64,000 nucleotides of DNA from Patescibacteria group bacterium (GTDB lineage Bacteria > Patescibacteriota > Microgenomatia > UBA1406 > GWC2-37-13). Below, in pieces: positions 9,285-18,176 of this stretch (position 1 is the first letter of the stretch; each line of letters begins with the position of its first letter). The stretch lies in the NCBI GenBank assembly GCA_023380935.1, contig JAMCST010000016.1:1-64000 (forward strand), in the 5' to 3' direction. The notes beneath the pieces are model-generated. The model was not told the origin of the DNA. It ran no database searches and saw only the letters and a program-made list of their open reading frames with translations. A program made the position numbers and the translations under genes.

Positions 9285-9776
9285 TTATTTATAGTACCCT
9301 CTTACCTGGAAAAGGATATATAAAGAAAGCAGCGAACCGATGATCAAACTGCCGACGTTGAAGTGAACGACGTTGTCGATTACGCCCACCAATGTGGCGT
9401 AATACAAATAGTTCCAGCCTTGCTTGGAGCGCTTGAACAAACCGGGAATCGCCAAGGCATTCAACACCACGGCAACGGGCGCAACCACCAATCCCAACGT
9501 ATAGGCAAAGCCGACGTGCAAACCACCTAAATAGCTAAACGGCGCCATTACCGATCCCAGGCCAAACAAAGCCAACAGGGCCGGAAGGGCAAGAATAATT
9601 AAGATTAAATTAACGTAGGGAGCGAATTTGACAATTACTTCTCGCCAGCGATCCGGCAGCGTAAACGGCGCTTTTTTCACCAGATACTCATCCAACATTT
9701 TTTCTAACTCAACCAAGGGGTTAGTGGCGGAATTTTGGGTAGCCATATAGCTTAAGACTAGATGAAAAAAAAGCAA
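9285..9776 (-). CDS. Hypothetical multi-pass membrane protein
   Basis: 163 aa with several hydrophobic segments. Confidence 0.7.
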   Translation of the reverse strand: MLFFHLVLSYMATQNSATNPLVELEKMLDEYLVKKAPFTLPDRWREVIVKFAPYVNLILIILALPALLALFGLGSVMAPFSYLGGLHVGFAYTLGLVVAPVAVVLNALAIPGLFKRSKQGWNYLYYATLVGVIDNVVHFNVGSLIIGSLLSLYILFQVRGYYK

Positions 9777-9799
9777 ATGTCAACTAGAGAGAAACGTGT

Positions 9800-10897
9800 C
9801 TATTTAATTAACATTGCGTCGCCAAACGAGTAGAGCCGAAACTTTTCCCCGACGGCAATCCTATACAGATCGATCAAATGACGTCGGGAGTGCTTATGTT
9901 GGAGAAACGCCTCGACCAGCATCATTAGCGACGAACCGGGTAGATGAAAGTTGGTAATCAACGCATCAATCATCTGGAAGCGATATGGCGGAAAGATAAA
10001 TAAGTCGGTTTTCCCGATGACTGATTTAACTGATGATTTAGCCGATCGCAACTGATCCCAGCTTGGTCGGTGGTTGATTACAACTGACTCGAGCGTCCGC
10101 ACCACCGTGGTACCCACTGCCACCAACTCCTTACCTTCATTTTTCAGTTGATTAATTAACTGAAAAGTAGAAACGGGAACTTCATACCATTCCTCATGGA
10201 GTTTTTTTTGCTTAAGATTCTGCTCGGTTACCGGAGCAAAGGTTCCTAACCCCACATGGAGCGTAAGGTAATGGCGTTTTATTCCTTCCCGGTCCAGTTT
10301 ACTCAATAATCGATTGGTGAAATGAAGTGAGGCGGTGGGCGCCGCGGCCGATCCTTCTTTTTGAGCAAAAATCGTTTGGTATTTTTGCTTTAACTCAACT
10401 TGGCTTAACGGAGTATTTTTAATATATAACGGAATCGGCATCGTTCCTTTATCCTCCAGAACAGAAAATAGCTCTCCAACCGAAAAATCAAACCGCAGGG
10501 TAAAAATATGCTCCTGCTGATCAATTACTGTCATGAAATATCGCTGATCGAAAAACAGCCGGTCGCCTATTTTAATTTTTCGATCAACCATGGCCCTGAC
10601 TGTATTTGCCTTTTCCCTAGTAACTGGTAACCGATCGCCAATAACTTCATTAATTAAAAACAACGCCTTCGCTTTGCCTCCGGAGGTTTTCCTCATCTCC
10701 ACTCTGGCCGGCACCACTTTAGTATTGTTCATCACCAAAAAACTGGGCTTGGGAAGATAGCGGCCCAGATGATAGAAATAATCAAGCTCTACGCTATTTG
10801 ATTTGGTGTCGTAAACCAACAGACGTGAATGATCGCGCGGCACGGCCGGTTGCTTGGCGATCAGTTCAGAAGGCAAGTCGTAATAATATGGTTTCAT
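9800..10897 (-). CDS. queA: S-adenosylmethionine:tRNA ribosyltransferase-isomerase
   Basis: MKPYYYDLPSELIAKQPAVPRDHSRLLVYD, HVGLGTFAPV, AVGTTVVRTLES, TNFHLPGSSLMMLVEAF. Confidence 0.95.
   Translation of the reverse strand: MKPYYYDLPSELIAKQPAVPRDHSRLLVYDTKSNSVELDYFYHLGRYLPKPSFLVMNNTKVVPARVEMRKTSGGKAKALFLINEVIGDRLPVTREKANTVRAMVDRKIKIGDRLFFDQRYFMTVIDQQEHIFTLRFDFSVGELFSVLEDKGTMPIPLYIKNTPLSQVELKQKYQTIFAQKEGSAAAPTASLHFTNRLLSKLDREGIKRHYLTLHVGLGTFAPVTEQNLKQKKLHEEWYEVPVSTFQLINQLKNEGKELVAVGTTVVRTLESVVINHRPSWDQLRSAKSSVKSVIGKTDLFIFPPYRFQMIDALITNFHLPGSSLMMLVEAFLQHKHSRRHLIDLYRIAVGEKFRLYSFGDAMLIK
10141..10166. repeat. Palindromic repeat, family B, copy 1, in queA
   Basis: TTTTCAGTT-GATTAATT-AACTGAAAA; 23-nt identity with the gpmI copy on the opposite strand. 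Confidence 0.75.
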
Positions 10898-11024
10898 GAG
10901 TAAAGAGCTTTTGATATTATACGGTAAATTATCGCTGGACGTCGCCGCATGTTGACAACCCAATAATCGTTTAGTAAAATATTACAGGATATTCTGTTAC
11001 TAATTTACTAATTAATTTTAAAAC

Positions 11025-11594
11025 ATGGCAAATTCTTTCGATAACTTAACTATCGCCCGCGCTTCATTAGATATGGTTCAACGATGGTCAACATCTAAAC
11101 AACTAAGAACAGCTGAAAACCTCCCAAACGATGCACCTCAATTACCCTTAACCGAACCACAAGCAATTTCTGTCGCCGTGATGCTAACTGCAATTTCCGG
11201 TGGTTTGGCGCGTATCCATGATACCCACGCTTTCCAAACCGAATTCCTTACTCCCCAAGCAGATTCAACTGGTATTAGAGTATTGGAACGCTCTGAAGAG
11301 CCTGATGGCTCTTGGTCACAACCACTTTACGCAACAGGAGGACTGGATCGTAAACAAGACGCCGCAGTTGATATCTACGGAGGAAAATCTCAACAACCAA
11401 CCTCGGCACTCGTAAGACTAGATAAGGGAACTACAGTGTTCTCAGCATCTGTCTCTGGACCGGTACACGCATCCACAGTTAACGTTTATGATTTATCTCA
11501 CACTCAACCAGCAGAATCTCCAACGGCACCGCAAGAATTAGTTGCTCGTCTGTTGTCTGCGTTGGCAAACATTCGAACCAAGATGCAGGTGTGA
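11025..11594 (+). CDS. Hypothetical protein
   Basis: 189-aa intact ORF, no recognised domain. Confidence 0.55.
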   Translation: MANSFDNLTIARASLDMVQRWSTSKQLRTAENLPNDAPQLPLTEPQAISVAVMLTAISGGLARIHDTHAFQTEFLTPQADSTGIRVLERSEEPDGSWSQPLYATGGLDRKQDAAVDIYGGKSQQPTSALVRLDKGTTVFSASVSGPVHASTVNVYDLSHTQPAESPTAPQELVARLLSALANIRTKMQV

Positions 11595-11625
11595 ACCATC
11601 CGTCTGCGAACCATATCGTAGCCTA

Positions 11626-12150
11626 TCAGGAAAATTTTTCCAATACCCAAAACGTGAATTTGTCTGAACCGGATTGATGGTTCTGTTTAAAAACGGTCTT
11701 GGTAAAGACCGACCGGTACTCCGGGAAGAACACGTCGGCGTCGTACTTGCCTTTAACCACGGTCAGATACAACCGGTCGGCCAGTTTAATCGCCTGCTGG
11801 TAAATCTGGGCTCCACCGATGATAAAAATCTCCTTTCCCTCACTGTCAGATAAACCGGCAGCCCGACTAATCGCTTCTTCAAGCGAATGGCAAACTTCTA
11901 CTTCAGTTAAGTAATCAACTGAAGAGACGGGTTTCCAGTGACGGTCGTGAGTGACCACGACGTTGTATCGATTTGGCAGTGGCTTACCGATCGACTCGAA
12001 GGTTTTTCTGCCCATAATTACCGCATGGCCCTGCGTTAATTCTTTAAAGCGTTTCAGATCTGCCGGGATATGCCAAAGCAGTTTATTATCCTTTCCCAGC
12101 TCCCGATTCGGTCCGATGGCCGCAATTATGCTAAAGGTGGTTTTTTTCAT
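11626..12150 (-). CDS. folA: Dihydrofolate reductase
   Basis: FSIIAAIGPNRELGKDNKLLWHIPADLKRFKELTQGHAVIMGRKTFESIGKPLPNR. Confidence 0.95.
   Translation of the reverse strand: MKKTTFSIIAAIGPNRELGKDNKLLWHIPADLKRFKELTQGHAVIMGRKTFESIGKPLPNRYNVVVTHDRHWKPVSSVDYLTEVEVCHSLEEAISRAAGLSDSEGKEIFIIGGAQIYQQAIKLADRLYLTVVKGKYDADVFFPEYRSVFTKTVFKQNHQSGSDKFTFWVLEKFS
11901..11924. repeat. Palindromic repeat, family B, copy 3, in folA
   Basis: CTTCAGTT-AAGTAATC-AACTGAAG, 8-bp perfect stem, 8-nt loop. Confidence 0.75.
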
Positions 12151-12176
12151 ATTAAAGGCCGGCAGGACGATTTATT

Positions 12177-13145
12177 TTATTTTTTATTGGTATAGCCGCC
12201 GGACACCACCAATTCCGCCTTGATCGGCGGATGCGGGTCGTAGTTCTCCAGCTCGACGAATTCCGGCCGGAAAGCGTCAAGGCTGTGAAATTGGTGGTTA
12301 AACTTAACCGTCGGCCAGGAGCGTGGTTTCCGTTTTAACTGTTCGCTCACTGCGTCAAGGTGGTTTTCGTAAATATGCACGTCGCCAAAAGTATGGATAA
12401 ACTCGCCAGGCTGATAGCCGGTTACCCGGGCGATGACCAAACAAAGCAACGCATAACTGGCGATATTAAACGGCACGCCGAGAAACAGGTCGGCGCTGCG
12501 CTGGTAAAGCTGCAACGACACCCGACCGTTCATCACGTTCAGCTGAAACATATTGTGACAGATGGGAAAGTGCGAGGTATCTTTGAGTTGCGCCATGGTG
12601 TAGAGATATTCCGGATTCCAGGAACTGACAATGGCGTTGTGGCAGTTAGGGTCGATACAGATCTCGTTAATCGCCCATTTCAGCTGGTCAATCGTCCGTG
12701 TGGTCCGGGTCGGCCAGCGCCGCCACAGTTCTCCATAGATTTTTGGCAGATTGCCCCATTGTTTAGCGAATTTTTCATCCGTCCGTATTTTTTCTATAAA
12801 CGCTTCTTTGGTCAATTCATTCCGGACTTTAGACTCTGAATTCTTAATATTATAGATTTTATACGGATAATCGTCCCAGATATGAACGTTATGATCAACG
12901 AGATATTTTATGTTTGACTGGCCCGACATGAACCAACTCAACTCGTATAGTACACCCTTCCAATAGATTTTTTTGGTCGTCAGAAGCGGAAACCCCTGCG
13001 TCAGATCAAACCGGATCTGCTTGCCGAACAAACTGTATGAGGCAACGCCATGGTCGCGGTCAACTTTACGCGTCCCATGATTAAGTACCTCGCGGAGCAG
13101 ATTTAGGTACTGATACTCTGGATGATTGCGGGACTGGGAGTCCAT
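12177..13145 (-). CDS. thyA: Thymidylate synthase
   Basis: FPLLTTKKIYWKGVLYELSWFMSG, FPICHNMFQLNVMNGRVSLQLYQRSADLFLGVPFNIASYALL. Confidence 0.95.
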   Translation of the reverse strand: MDSQSRNHPEYQYLNLLREVLNHGTRKVDRDHGVASYSLFGKQIRFDLTQGFPLLTTKKIYWKGVLYELSWFMSGQSNIKYLVDHNVHIWDDYPYKIYNIKNSESKVRNELTKEAFIEKIRTDEKFAKQWGNLPKIYGELWRRWPTRTTRTIDQLKWAINEICIDPNCHNAIVSSWNPEYLYTMAQLKDTSHFPICHNMFQLNVMNGRVSLQLYQRSADLFLGVPFNIASYALLCLVIARVTGYQPGEFIHTFGDVHIYENHLDAVSEQLKRKPRSWPTVKFNHQFHSLDAFRPEFVELENYDPHPPIKAELVVSGGYTNKK

Positions 13146-13168
13146 AATTTGATTCTGAATTCTGCGTT

Positions 13169-13708
13169 CTAAATTTGTTTTTCCCTGCGTTTTGTCGTAA
13201 CTCTCCCCCCTTGCCATTGGCCTTTATACTGGCTACCGCCTCCGTCAACCCACGCAAACTGGGCATGGACGATTCGGCAACCCATTTCTAACTTTACCGG
13301 AATCGGTCCTTCGTTTTTAAGGGCGAACGTGAGTTTTCCGCAATAACCAGGGGCAACATTTCCCGTCCGTAAAATTAGACCACTGCGAAAGGTGGTGGTA
13401 CGCGGCTTAAAGTTAATGGTAATATTAAGCGGCGTGTTCACCGACTCAATTGTCGTTGCCAGATAAAATTCACCGGGATTAACAACAATTGTCTTTGATT
13501 TCTTGGCATCATACTTAACCACCAGTTTGATATTCGGAGTTTGTCTTTCGCTTATGCCTAAAAACGCCCGTCCGGAGATTTTATACAACTCACCCAAACG
13601 AAGATCAAAACCAGCCCCTTCTGGATTGGTTAATTCCCGTTCGGACAAATTCTCCACCAGTTTTTTGGTCTTGACTAATTTCAAGAGAATCTTCGGACCA
13701 ATAATCAT
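13169..13708 (-). CDS. dcd: dCTP deaminase / dUTPase-like
   Basis: EGAGFDLRLGELY, FYLATTIESVNTPLNI, RSGLILRTGNVAPGYCGKLTFALKNEGP. Confidence 0.85.
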   Translation of the reverse strand: MIIGPKILLKLVKTKKLVENLSERELTNPEGAGFDLRLGELYKISGRAFLGISERQTPNIKLVVKYDAKKSKTIVVNPGEFYLATTIESVNTPLNITINFKPRTTTFRSGLILRTGNVAPGYCGKLTFALKNEGPIPVKLEMGCRIVHAQFAWVDGGGSQYKGQWQGGRVTTKRREKQI

Positions 13709-13714
13709 ATAAAC

Positions 13715-13746
13715 TAATTACGAATTACTAATGATGAATTACGAAT
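13715..13746. repeat. Inverted-repeat flank (left) of the four-helix-bundle gene
   Basis: TAATTACGAATTACTAATGATGAATTACGAAT; reverse complement of the right flank contains TAATTACGAATGATGAATTACGAATT. Confidence 0.7.
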
Positions 13747-13749
13747 AGT

Positions 13750-14130
13750 TTATTCGCGTTCGTTTTTAGTATTCAATATTATAGTCGAAATAATTCTTCT
13801 TAGTTGGTTACATTCGTCAATTAAATCTTCAACCGCTCTCTTTTCTTGAATATTAATTTCTTTAACAAGTGAGAGCCAATAAATTGTCTCTACGGCAGAT
13901 TTTGCCGCTATTTGAAAGAAATTAACAAAATCTTTTTTTGAAGAACCAAAACCGCCCTCAATCACGTTAGCGCCAATCGACGTTGCTGAACGCATTAATT
14001 GATCAATTAGAGGCCAACAATTTCTATCTGACCTTAACCGCTGGCACAATTTTATTATTTCCAAGGAAAAGTGAATACATCTTGTTTTAAATTCTTGCTT
14101 AAATACTTTTGTCTTATCTTTTTCATCCAT
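13750..14130 (-). CDS. Four-helix-bundle (S23 / 23S rRNA IVS-type) protein
   Basis: FSLEIIKLCQRL...LIDQLMRSATSIGANVIEGGFGSSKKDFVNFFQIAAKSAVETIYWLSL. Confidence 0.9.
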   Translation of the reverse strand: MDEKDKTKVFKQEFKTRCIHFSLEIIKLCQRLRSDRNCWPLIDQLMRSATSIGANVIEGGFGSSKKDFVNFFQIAAKSAVETIYWLSLVKEINIQEKRAVEDLIDECNQLRRIISTIILNTKNERE

Positions 14131-14139
14131 AATTTTTTA

Positions 14140-14186
14140 ATTCATAGCTCATAATTCTTAATTCGTAATTCATCATTCGTAATTAT
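14140..14186. repeat. Inverted-repeat flank (right) of the four-helix-bundle gene
   Basis: AATTCTTAATTCGTAATTCATCATTCGTAATTA. Confidence 0.7.
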
Positions 14187-14971
14187 TCTATCCTTCCCAT
14201 CTCCTCAACCCTAAAATCGTCCGCGTCGGCAAAGCTCACCTGATAGATCGGCAACCCCTTAGCCAAGCGCCTGAGGGTTTCCATCAGATGATTTTCTCCC
14301 ATATCGTCAATGGCGCCATACAAATAATTACCGTCGCATCCTTCAGGGATTATCACGGCTTTGTTTTTCACCAATAAATTAGACAGGCGTCTGCGGCGCT
14401 CTTCGGCCAGTGTCGCATGGTAAACAAATACCTGGGTCACGACCGATTGATTATCAGCCTGCCAACAATGCTGGGGATAAATCCCCCGGTTTCCTTTTAT
14501 TAACAAAACTCCCTCTTCTTGATGGTCTCCATTAAGCACCGTTATAGACCGTTCGGATTTTTTTAAGCCGTTGAATTTTTCACCAATAAAATTGAACTGA
14601 GACTGCGTAAGGTTATAGGCTTCTAGATCAACAGCCATCTGTCGCAGATGTCCACATCCATCCAGCAGCTTATCAGTCCCGGCGCAGTGAGCGTCGGTAT
14701 GGAACCGCAGATTGGCTGAGCCACCCACCACCTCAACCAGCGTCTGCCAGATTTTTTCCTGATTAGCCGTTAAAGCGTAACTATTGGCCGTGGCCAAAAC
14801 CAAGGCCAGTTCACCGGCATCGGCTCCAGGAACAGCCAACGCCGGAAGGTTAGAGTCATTCGGATATCTTCCGTCAATGCATCGGCTGATAAACCGGGTA
14901 TCCGCTGAAACCAAGTATTGATTATCACGCATCAATGCATCTAGCTGTGATAGCGTAAGCTTTGTCCGCAC
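14183..14971 (-). CDS. Carbonic-anhydrase-like protein (cadmium-CA/beta-CA-like Cys-His motifs)
   Basis: SRCIDGRYPNDSNLPALAVPGADAGELALVLA, FHTDAHCAGTDKLLDGCGHLRQ. Confidence 0.5.
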   Translation of the reverse strand: MRTKLTLSQLDALMRDNQYLVSADTRFISRCIDGRYPNDSNLPALAVPGADAGELALVLATANSYALTANQEKIWQTLVEVVGGSANLRFHTDAHCAGTDKLLDGCGHLRQMAVDLEAYNLTQSQFNFIGEKFNGLKKSERSITVLNGDHQEEGVLLIKGNRGIYPQHCWQADNQSVVTQVFVYHATLAEERRRRLSNLLVKNKAVIIPEGCDGNYLYGAIDDMGENHLMETLRRLAKGLPIYQVSFADADDFRVEEMGRIE

Positions 14972-15100
14972 TAGTTATTATCAAACTTATATTCCCTAAT
15001 TTATTTTACCTCGTTTTTTTCAAATATGAATTGGTTGAAAAAACTCAACTCATTGGGTAAAATACCATTCATCTTGTTGTTATTTTAATTTGTCAATCAA

Positions 15101-15991
15101 GTGTCAGAGCCAACACCGCCTCGACTACCGACAGAAAACCTTTCACTGGAAACAAGATATAAGCAAGTACTAGATTATTGGAATGGGACTGGAAAAAATA
15201 CTGTAGTCCCAACTAATAGATTTGGCTTTGCCGGCGGGCATATTCCCGTTTTATTCGGAACAGATAACCCGCTATGGAGAATGATTAAGGCTCATGCCCA
15301 AGCAGATCGCTTTCCTTTGGCCGGATTTGACTTTACTATCGCTGATCTGGGGGAAATTGGCGCATTAGCTCGCTATCTGGCTGAAAAAGGACAGATCGGT
15401 GGCTGCATCGATGAACGACTCGCCACTCGGACAGCTGAAGGCGATTCCGGCGTCCACGAACGCTGCGGTGCGGCCGGATTAATCGCAAGCAACATCGGTG
15501 GACAAGGGACGGCTATTGAAGACATGGCCCTTCAGGCACTGCCTCAATTTAACGGCCAAAAGGCTTCGCTTATTCCTGGCACAGAAGGCGGCCATGAATC
15601 GATCACTGTTTTAACCGATCTAACCGGCCAAGGAACTGCCCTACCCGCTGCGCAGCTTACAGGTGCCCGGACAGTCGGAGCACTGCCCTTTACCGCCAGT
15701 ATTTCGGTTAGGAATATTTTGGATTTTGCCCAGCAAAACGGGGGCCAATTATCAGATGCTCAACGTTTAGTAAGGAACGTGACCTTATTTAACGTCGGAG
15801 TCGCTGACAGAATTATCGGCGGAGACCACAATCACTTGCAAGAAGTTGCCAAAGCACAAGGAGTCGTTGTTGTCGAAGATCAGCGCGGTTTACCAAATGA
15901 CCCAGACACTCAGGCACTAATTAGGACTTATCATGATACGATGGCGACTATAAGAGGCGGTCGACCAACAACAACTATTCAGATAGCCTAA
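15101..15991 (+). CDS. Divergent carbonic-anhydrase-like protein
   Basis: GTG start; GGCIDERLATRTAEGDSGVHERCGAAGLIA has CxDxR and HxxC motifs. Confidence 0.4.
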   Translation: MSEPTPPRLPTENLSLETRYKQVLDYWNGTGKNTVVPTNRFGFAGGHIPVLFGTDNPLWRMIKAHAQADRFPLAGFDFTIADLGEIGALARYLAEKGQIGGCIDERLATRTAEGDSGVHERCGAAGLIASNIGGQGTAIEDMALQALPQFNGQKASLIPGTEGGHESITVLTDLTGQGTALPAAQLTGARTVGALPFTASISVRNILDFAQQNGGQLSDAQRLVRNVTLFNVGVADRIIGGDHNHLQEVAKAQGVVVVEDQRGLPNDPDTQALIRTYHDTMATIRGGRPTTTIQIA

Positions 15992-16106
15992 CTCCTACCA
16001 ACAATACATTATTCGCCAGAATCTCACCGTCGCTGTTACCATAATAAAAACAGCCCGGATATCCATGAAACAATATAGTCTACAACGGCTGTGCTACAAT
16101 AAAATC

Positions 16107-17249
16107 ATGAGTGTTGCCGTGGTGGTTTATGACCCGACGATTAATGACCCGCTTAGCCGCGTGCGCGGCGTCGGGCGCTATCTCCAGATTCTGCGCGAAA
16201 ACTTCCCCGACTGGACTTTCACTGATAACTGCTCACTAATAACTCACAACTCAACGTTTATTAATCCTTTTTTCAGCCTCCTCAAACCGCCGCTGGCCAT
16301 GAAACGGATGGCCAAAAAACAGATCGCGGTGATCCACGACTTAATACCGCTTAAGTATCCTTCCCACTTTCCTATCGGTCTAAAAGGGTCGCTTAATGTT
16401 TTTTTGAACAAAATGGTGTTAAGAAATTATGATGCGGTTATTACCGATTCTGAACATAGTAAAAAAGACATTGTGGCTATATTAAAAATCAAACCGGAGA
16501 AAGTAAAAGTTATATATCCGTGTTTGCCACGAATATTTGTTAACGGGTTAACGGATTCACCCCGCTTCGTCCCGCCAAGCGGGACTTCAAGGGGCGAGCG
16601 AGTTAGCGAGTTAAAATCCAGGTTGCCTGATTCTAAATTTTGCCTTTATGTGGGAGATGCCACCTGGAACAAAAACCTGGTCAATCTGGCTAAGGCAGTC
16701 AAGCTGGCAAATGTAAACTGCGTGTTGGTGGGAAAAGTGTTTGAGCGAGCAATAGGTGGCCCAAGTGGAAGGGATCCTGACAGCGCGCAACGCAGTGAGC
16801 ACTGGCGGGAAGGAAACTTGGGACAGAATCTATTGCGAGCTAGTCATGCTTGGCAAAAAGAACTCCGTGATTTTTTATACGCAGTACATAATGATAAACG
16901 CTTTCATTTCCTTGGTTATATTTCGGACGAAGAACTGATTAACATATACCGAAAAGCGGCAGTGAACCTTTTGGTGTCGCGCGATGAAGGGTTTGGGTTT
17001 TCCTATGTTGAGGCGGCCTTCCAGGCAGTGCCTTCGTTGCTTTCCGACATTCCGGTCTTCCGGGAAATTGCCGGGCCGGCAGCGTTTTACTGTTTGCCGG
17101 ACGACCCAAAAACCATCGCCCGCCAAATCGCGGCGATTTTTTCCGATTCGACCAAAGCCACGGCAATGGGACAAACTGCTAAGCGAAGAGTCGCGCGGAT
17201 GACCAACAGCCAATTTACGCAGTCGTTGCGCCGTTTAGTTGACAGTTGA
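16107..17249 (+). CDS. Glycosyltransferase family 4/1-type
   Basis: IAVIHDLIPLKYP, ITDSEHSKKDIVAIL, CLYVGDATWNKNLVNLAKAVK, GFGFSYVEAAFQAVPSLLSDIPVFREIAGPAAFY. Confidence 0.9.
   Translation: MSVAVVVYDPTINDPLSRVRGVGRYLQILRENFPDWTFTDNCSLITHNSTFINPFFSLLKPPLAMKRMAKKQIAVIHDLIPLKYPSHFPIGLKGSLNVFLNKMVLRNYDAVITDSEHSKKDIVAILKIKPEKVKVIYPCLPRIFVNGLTDSPRFVPPSGTSRGERVSELKSRLPDSKFCLYVGDATWNKNLVNLAKAVKLANVNCVLVGKVFERAIGGPSGRDPDSAQRSEHWREGNLGQNLLRASHAWQKELRDFLYAVHNDKRFHFLGYISDEELINIYRKAAVNLLVSRDEGFGFSYVEAAFQAVPSLLSDIPVFREIAGPAAFYCLPDDPKTIARQIAAIFSDSTKATAMGQTAKRRVARMTNSQFTQSLRRLVDS
16560..16594. repeat. Palindromic element, family E, inside the glycosyltransferase gene
   Basis: CCCC-GCTTC-GTCCCGC-CAA-GCGGGAC-TTCAA-GGGG; shares CCCC[AG]CTTCGTCCCG with 56665-56681. 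Confidence 0.75.
16749..16836 (+). repeat. Structured palindromic element, family A, copy 2, inside the glycosyltransferase gene
   Basis: GCAATAG/CTATTGC, CCCAAGT/ACTTGGG, TCCTGACAG/CTGGCGGGA; loops as in 8527-8613. Confidence 0.85.
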
Positions 17250-17259
17250 TTTTTAAATT

Positions 17260-17454
17260 ATGGATTTGTTGCTTTACGTGATTTTTTCCGCCGTGTATAT
17301 CATGGTGATCCATTTTGCCGTGGCCATCCGCAACCATTTTGACGTGTTCTTGATGATCGGCTTGTTTGTCTTAGGTGGTGTAATCGGCTGGCAGATGCAC
17401 AGCTATGAGCTGGGATTTGTCTTTGCCATGGTGGCGTCGTTGCTGTTTTGGTGA
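17260..17454 (+). CDS. Small membrane protein
   Basis: 64 aa, hydrophobic, directly after the glycosyltransferase. Confidence 0.5.
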   Translation: MDLLLYVIFSAVYIMVIHFAVAIRNHFDVFLMIGLFVLGGVIGWQMHSYELGFVFAMVASLLFW

Positions 17455-17482
17455 AGGCCTTCTGATTTGGGAAAAACCAACC

Positions 17483-18172
17483 TCATCTCTTTCTTTTCCG
17501 GGTAGCTTCTTCTTTCTCAATCAGTCCGTCCTGCAACCAAACGACGCGGTGCACATAGCGTTGGTCGTCGGGCTCGTGCGTCACCATCACAATTGTCTGT
17601 TTCAATTCATCATTTAGTTTCTTGAACAACTCCAGCACGGTTTTGGCCGAAACCGTATCCAGGTTGGCGGTCGGCTCGTCGGCGAACAGGATGGCGGGCC
17701 GATTGATCAGAGCACGGGCAATGGCGACGCGCTGCTGTTCGCCTCCGGATATTTCATGGGGATAATGATCCAACCGTTGACCAAGCCCAACCAGACCCAG
17801 CAATTCGGCGGCCCGGCTCTTGTATTCTTCTGGCTTCTTTCCCAATGCCAGGGCCGGCAGATAGACGTTTTCCAGTACGGTGAATTCGACGATCAAGGCG
17901 TATTCCTGGAACACATAACCCAAATGCTCCAAGCGGTAGCGGGTTTTTTGGGACGCCGACAGTCGGGTGACGTCGGTCGACCCGATCCAGATCTGGCCGG
18001 CGGTGGGCGTATCGATCAGGCCCAACTGGTGCAGCAGCGTCGACTTACCCGAACCGCTGCGACCCATCACCGCGACGAATTCTCCGTCAGCCACGCTAAA
18101 AGATAATCCCTTCAGGGCCGGAGTGGGGACTTTGCCCGGATAGGTTTTTTGCAAATTGTCGACCTTGATCAT
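17483..18172 (-). CDS. ABC transporter ATP-binding protein (LolD/MacB type)
   Basis: [53 protein letters not shown]. Confidence 0.95.
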   Translation of the reverse strand: MIKVDNLQKTYPGKVPTPALKGLSFSVADGEFVAVMGRSGSGKSTLLHQLGLIDTPTAGQIWIGSTDVTRLSASQKTRYRLEHLGYVFQEYALIVEFTVLENVYLPALALGKKPEEYKSRAAELLGLVGLGQRLDHYPHEISGGEQQRVAIARALINRPAILFADEPTANLDTVSAKTVLELFKKLNDELKQTIVMVTHEPDDQRYVHRVVWLQDGLIEKEEATRKRKR

Positions 18173-18176
18173 AATT

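Noticed and set aside
13130-13145. GGACT-CCC-AGTCC palindrome at the thyA start
   Set aside because: Only 5-bp stem, single copy, can arise by chance.
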